Made by a program: the position numbers and the translations under genes
In this document: in pieces, positions 60,636-64,000 of the stretch
Layout: the number at the start of each line of letters is the position of its first letter
Position numbering within the stretch: the first letter of the stretch is position 1
The notes under the pieces: model-generated
Told to the model about the DNA's origin: nothing
Databases searched by the model: none
What the model saw: the letters and a program-made list of their open reading frames with translations, nothing else
Source: G963422565 sp963422565
Lineage (GTDB): Bacteria; Pseudomonadota; Alphaproteobacteria; MPNO01
Assembly (NCBI GenBank): GCA_963422565.1
Contig: OY730228.1
Span: 868,001-932,000 of the forward strand
Direction of reading: 5' to 3'
DNA: 64,000 nt

Positions 60636-61331
60636 TCACCGGCACAATAGCAGGAAGCGGTCGGCGGCCTCCAGATCGTCTCGGAGGCAGAGGCGGCGGG
60701 CCTCGGCCTGCGGGTCGTCGCCCCAGCGTTCGACCTGATACAGCTCCTCGATCAATGCCGTTCGGAATGCCGTATCGCGGTCGAGCCGCCCCGCCGCCAG
60801 AGCGAGGCCGATCACCACCGAGCCCAGCGTCGATGTCATCGCATGCAGCGCGGTGAGCGAGAAAGCGTCCGCCCGTTCGAGCGCGCGGCGAACCGCTCCG
60901 CGCGCCGCCGGGGGCTGCACCGCCGCCGTCAGCCCGAAGGTCACGGCCAGCCGGGCGCCGTGCGTCCGCGCCAGCCAGTCGAGCAGAGGATCCCATGCTG
61001 CGTCCTGGCGGCGGCGGAGATCCTCCGGCCCCGGGGCGCGGTAGCAGACCAGGTCCGTAGCGGCGTAGCCCGCCACTGTCTCGAGGACCGCCGCGCGATT
61101 CGCGGCGACGGTATCGATCGCCGCGTTGCCGAGTCGGGTGAGCGGCATCGTCTCCGGCGCGATGCGGTCGCCCTGCGAGGCCCATTCCAGCGCGACCGCC
61201 CGCGCGAGCGCCCCGCTGGGGAACAGGACCGGGCGGCCGCCGGGCGTCCGCAGCGCCGTCCCGTCGAGCGCGACCGCAACACCCTCCGCGCCCGGCACTG
61301 CGGCGGCGACGGAATAGGTTCGGCGTTTCAT
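60636..61331 (-). CDS. ATP12-family F1-ATPase assembly chaperone
   Basis: The 231-residue protein starts MKRRTYSVAAAVPGAEGVAV with ALDGTALRTPGGRPVLFPSG, LEWASQGDRIAPETMPLTRL and AWDPLLDWLARTHGARLAVT, the ATP12 pattern. These chaperones bind the F1 alpha subunit and are nearly confined to alphaproteobacteria and mitochondria, supporting the taxonomic call. ATG 61331 overlaps the stop of the HAD phosphatase gene (ATGA). Confidence 0.93.
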   Translation of the reverse strand: MKRRTYSVAAAVPGAEGVAVALDGTALRTPGGRPVLFPSGALARAVALEWASQGDRIAPETMPLTRLGNAAIDTVAANRAAVLETVAGYAATDLVCYRAPGPEDLRRRQDAAWDPLLDWLARTHGARLAVTFGLTAAVQPPAARGAVRRALERADAFSLTALHAMTSTLGSVVIGLALAAGRLDRDTAFRTALIEELYQVERWGDDPQAEARRLCLRDDLEAADRFLLLCR

Positions 61332-62020
61332 CGCCGCCCGGCCGCGAGCTCGGCGATGCTCGGCCGCAGCTCTCCGAAGGAATGCACGATCCGATGGGCG
61401 CCGGCGGCGCGCAGCGCGCCGACATCGTGGAGCCCCCAGCTCACGCCGACCGCGGCGGCGCCCGCGCGGATCGCCGTCTCCATGTCGAAGACAGTATCGC
61501 CGATCATCGCCGTCCGCCGCGGCGCCGCGCCGAGCGCGGCGATCGCGTCGAGGAGGAGATAGGGGTGGGGCTTGCCCGGACCCATGTCGGCCGTCCGAAC
61601 GGCGGCGAAATAGCCGTCGATCCGATGCTCCTCGAGAAGCTCCTGGACGTGCGGCCTTGTCCGGCTGGTGACGATGGCGAGCAGCCAACCCTCCGCCAGG
61701 AGGGCGTCCAATGTCGGGCGGACGCCGGCGAACAGCGCCCCCTCGAACGGCCGCGGGCGCGCGCCCTGCCGGATCTCCTCGTAAAAGGTGCGAATCTTCC
61801 GGAACTCGGCCTCGCCGGCGCCGGGCAACAGGATACGCACGCTCTCTTCCCAGGGCAGCCCGATGGTCCGGCGCACCGAGTCGGGGTCGGGAGCAGGGAA
61901 CCCGCAGACATCCCAGCACGCCTGCACCGTAGCGACGATCGCCTCGGCGCTGTCGAGCAGCGTCCCGTCGAAATCGAACGCGGCGAGACGCGCCCCGCCA
62001 GCGGGGTCGGCACCCGCCAT
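61328..62020 (-). CDS. HAD-IA hydrolase, phosphoglycolate phosphatase-like
   Basis: The 230-residue protein has HAD motif I AAFDFDGTLLDSAEA, motif II AIVTSRTRPHV, the lysine in MGPGKPHPYLLLD, and motif IV MIGDTVFDMETAIRAGAAAV. A helical cap follows motif I. This architecture is common to phosphoglycolate phosphatase and related phosphatases. It sits between rluC and ATP12, the conserved order in alphaproteobacteria, and overlaps ATP12 by four bases. Confidence 0.9.
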   Translation of the reverse strand: MAGADPAGGARLAAFDFDGTLLDSAEAIVATVQACWDVCGFPAPDPDSVRRTIGLPWEESVRILLPGAGEAEFRKIRTFYEEIRQGARPRPFEGALFAGVRPTLDALLAEGWLLAIVTSRTRPHVQELLEEHRIDGYFAAVRTADMGPGKPHPYLLLDAIAALGAAPRRTAMIGDTVFDMETAIRAGAAAVGVSWGLHDVGALRAAGAHRIVHSFGELRPSIAELAAGRR

Positions 62021-62022
62021 CC

Positions 62023-62994
62023 TCAACCGTCCCCGAAGGCGCCGCCTCGCGACGGATCGAAGCCGTAGAAATCCCATTGCGCCCGCATCTCCCGGTCGAG
62101 CGGCGCGTCGATTTCCAACGGGCCGCCCGAAGCGCGCGGGATGCGGACCGCCCGCGCGTGAAGCATCAGCCGGCGCACCCGAGGGCGCCCGTCCGCCGGG
62201 CGGTCGGGAAAACCGTATTTGCCGTCGCCGAGGATCGGCGTTCGGAGGCAGCGGCAATGGACCCGGAGCTGATGGGTTCGCCCGGTCAGCGGCGAGAGCG
62301 CGAGCCAGGAGACGACGCTCCCGGCGCGGTCGACGACACGGTAGAACGTTCGCGCGGCGAGCCCTTCCCGGCGGTCGGGCACCATGCGCTCCCGACCGGA
62401 CCGACCGAGCTCCCGCTTGGCGAGCGAATTGTCGACGGTCCCGCTCTCCGGGTCGGGCACGCCGTCGACCAGCGCCCAATATTCCTTGGACAGCGCGCCC
62501 GCCTTGAAGACGGCGCTGAGCGTCCGGGCGGCACTCCGGCTCCGGGCAAGGAGGAGGACGCCGCTGGTGTCCTTGTCCAGACGATGGACCAGGCGCGGCC
62601 TCTCCTCGGCGTCGAAACGCAGCCCGTCGAGAAGGGCATCGACGGAGATCCGAACCCCGCTGCCGCCCTGGACGGCGAGGCCGGAGGGCTTGTCGATCGC
62701 GATCAGATCGCGGTCGCGATAGAGCACCAGCCCGCGGATCCGGTCGCGGTCCTCGTCGTCGAGCCGGGCCGCGCCGGGCGCCGGAGCCTCGATACCCGGA
62801 GGCACGCGGATCTCCTGGCCGGCGACGACGCGCTCGGACGCCTTGACGCGCCGCCCGTCGAGACGCACCTGACCGGTCCGCAGCATCTTTTCCAGCCGCC
62901 CATGGCTCAAGGCGGGGAAACGGGACCGGAACCAGCGGTCGAGGCGCAGATCGGCCTCCCCCCGGCCCACCACGAAGCGGCGCACCCCGGTCAC
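62023..62994 (-). CDS. rluC: RluC/RluD-family 23S rRNA pseudouridine synthase
   Basis: The 323-residue protein has an N-terminal S4 domain (RLDRWFRSRFPALSHGRLEK; VRLDGRRVKASERVVAGQEI) and the pseudouridine synthase core with the catalytic aspartate in PRLVHRLDKDTSGVLLLARS, GRTHQLRVHCRCLRTPILGD and KYGF. GTG 62994, four bases after the rarA stop, gives the expected start. RluC versus RluD specificity is not certain. The HAD phosphatase gene starts two bases after its stop. Confidence 0.92.
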   Translation of the reverse strand: MTGVRRFVVGRGEADLRLDRWFRSRFPALSHGRLEKMLRTGQVRLDGRRVKASERVVAGQEIRVPPGIEAPAPGAARLDDEDRDRIRGLVLYRDRDLIAIDKPSGLAVQGGSGVRISVDALLDGLRFDAEERPRLVHRLDKDTSGVLLLARSRSAARTLSAVFKAGALSKEYWALVDGVPDPESGTVDNSLAKRELGRSGRERMVPDRREGLAARTFYRVVDRAGSVVSWLALSPLTGRTHQLRVHCRCLRTPILGDGKYGFPDRPADGRPRVRRLMLHARAVRIPRASGGPLEIDAPLDREMRAQWDFYGFDPSRGGAFGDG

Positions 62995-62998
62995 GACA

Positions 62999-64000
62999 TC
63001 ACCGCGTCGACCCCGCCCGCCGCCGCTTCGCCCAGGAGGCCAGACGCGCGCCCAGCGCCGCCTCCCGTCCACGGTCCGAGGCGCGGAAATAGGTCTCCCG
63101 GGCCATCCCCTCGGGGAAGTAGTCGGCCCCGGCAAATCCGTCCGGCGCCGCATGGTCGTAGACATAGCCGGCCCCGTAGCCGAGATCCCTCATCAGCCCG
63201 GTCGGCGCGTTGAGGCCATGCGCCGGCGGCAACAGCGAGCCGGTCCGCCGGGCCGCGTCCCCGGCGGCGCCGAACCCGCGGTAGAGCGCGTTGGACTTGG
63301 GCGCGGCCGCCAGATAGACGACGGACTGGGCGATCGCCAGTTCGCCCTCCGGCGAGCCCAGCCGCTCATAGGCCTGCCACCCGGCGAGCGCCTGCAGGAG
63401 GGCCGAGGGGTCGGCGAGCCCGACATCCTCGACCGCCATGCGCGTGAGCCGCCGAGCGACATAGCGCGGATCCTCGCCCCCGTCGAACATGCGGGCGAGC
63501 CAGTAGAGCGCGGCGTCGACATCGGAGCCGCGGATCGATTTATGGAGCGCGCTGATCAGGTTGTAATGAGCGTCCCGCGACTTGTCGTAGAGCGGCGCGC
63601 GCCTCTGGACCAGGGCCGAGAAGGCCGCGGCGTCGAGCGGCTCGTCGCCGTCATGCGCAAACGCCGCCTCGGCGAGGTTCAGGGCGTAACGCCCGTCGCC
63701 GTCGGCCATCGCGCAAAGCGCGTCACGGGCTTCGGCATCGACCGGCAGCGGCCGCCCCATTCGCGCCTCGGCGCGCGCGAGCAGCGCATCGAGCGCGTCC
63801 GGCCCGAGCCGGTTCAGCACGAACACACGGCAGCGCGACAGCAGGGCGGCGTTGAGCTCGAAGGAGGGGTTTTCGGTCGTGGCGCCCACCAGCGTGACCG
63901 TGCCGTCCTCGACGCAAGGCAGAAACGCGTCCTGCTGGGCGCGGTTGAAGCGGTGGATCTCGTCGACGAACAGCAGCGTTCCCTGCCCCGCCGCCCGGCG
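62999..64000 (-). CDS. rarA: Replication-associated recombination protein A, 5' end outside window
   Basis: The frame is open to the right edge, beginning inside the AAA+ domain just before Walker B (LLFVDEIHRFNRAQQDAFLP). VEDGTVTLVGATTENPSFEL (sensor I), LSRCRVFVLNRL, and the RarA-specific C-terminal part (YDKSRDAHYNLISALHKSIR, DPRYVARRLTRMAVEDVGLA, NALYRGFG) follow. RarA (MgsA) handles stalled forks. The Walker A part lies beyond 64000. It leads the operon rarA-rluC-HAD-ATP12. Confidence 0.95.
   Translation of the reverse strand, partial: RRAAGQGTLLFVDEIHRFNRAQQDAFLPCVEDGTVTLVGATTENPSFELNAALLSRCRVFVLNRLGPDALDALLARAEARMGRPLPVDAEARDALCAMADGDGRYALNLAEAAFAHDGDEPLDAAAFSALVQRRAPLYDKSRDAHYNLISALHKSIRGSDVDAALYWLARMFDGGEDPRYVARRLTRMAVEDVGLADPSALLQALAGWQAYERLGSPEGELAIAQSVVYLAAAPKSNALYRGFGAAGDAARRTGSLLPPAHGLNAPTGLMRDLGYGAGYVYDHAAPDGFAGADYFPEGMARETYFRASDRGREAALGARLASWAKRRRAGSTR

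Noticed and set aside
1..64000. CRISPR arrays, rRNA genes or prophage
   Set aside because: No regularly spaced repeats, rRNA signatures or phage structural genes were seen.

Overview
The window is high-GC bacterial chromosome with dense, short-gapped operons. The gene set points to an alphaproteobacterium, probably Rhodospirillales-like: ATP12-type F1 assembly chaperone, DUF1489 and DUF6489 proteins, a PhaR/phasin/PhaC polyhydroxyalkanoate locus, BCCT and Liv-type transport, and QueG/DusA-type tRNA modification. This placement is inferred from gene content; no rRNA or marker phylogeny was available.

Layout. 1-7.4 kb: a partial glutathione S-transferase, a Rieske oxygenase plus FAH-family hydrolase pair on the minus strand, a DUF1932-type dehydrogenase, a YgjP-like metalloprotein, an alpha/beta hydrolase, an EamA transporter and a small membrane protein. 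7.7-16.6 kb: a tRNA-modification zone (queA, tgt, queG, dusA). It is interrupted by a decayed TRAP transporter (dctP and dctM broken) and by an AhpD-like gene whose in-frame TGA lies in a CxxUxxxH motif followed by a SECIS-like hairpin, which makes it a strong selenoprotein candidate. 17.4-23.1 kb: a housekeeping operon rplU-rpmA-obgE-proB-proA-nadD-rsfS-rlmH, with a good sigma70 promoter and tightly overlapping genes. Two of these genes seem to start with CTG at a CTGA junction.

23.1-25 kb: an IS110-family element with a frameshifted transposase, inserted into one copy of a dispersed intergenic repeat; two other copies lie near 3.1 and 17.2 kb. 25-28.7 kb: a BCCT transporter, a frameshifted small membrane/coiled-coil gene and a metallo-beta-lactamase-fold hydrolase. 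28.8-37 kb (minus): ilvA, a sulfatase-family hydrolase and a complete branched-chain-amino-acid-type ABC transporter. 37-44.5 kb: a FitA-like antitoxin remnant in an AT-rich patch, msrP, an EF-G paralogue, a class I aminotransferase and uvrB. 44.8-49.3 kb: the PHA locus (SDR, DUF6489, phaC, phasin, and divergent phaR). 49.4-55.1 kb: polA, an iron-binding periplasmic protein behind a Fur-box-like palindrome, and a Rieske ferredoxin with its reductase. 55.3-64 kb: DUF1489, mgtE, tRNA-Leu(GAG), lipB, a threonine synthase-like enzyme, a MetE-like enzyme, and a minus-strand operon rarA-rluC-HAD phosphatase-ATP12 running off the right edge.

How the parts work together: queA, tgt and queG cover the late steps of queuosine formation in tRNA. 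The PHA locus combines synthesis, granule coating and repression. The ferredoxin/reductase pair could feed electrons to the Rieske oxygenase, although that enzyme lies 50 kb away. Several genes carry frameshifts or stops (dctP, dctM, the transposase, the small gene at 27.3 kb). They look like real decay in accessory parts, but assembly errors cannot be excluded from sequence alone.
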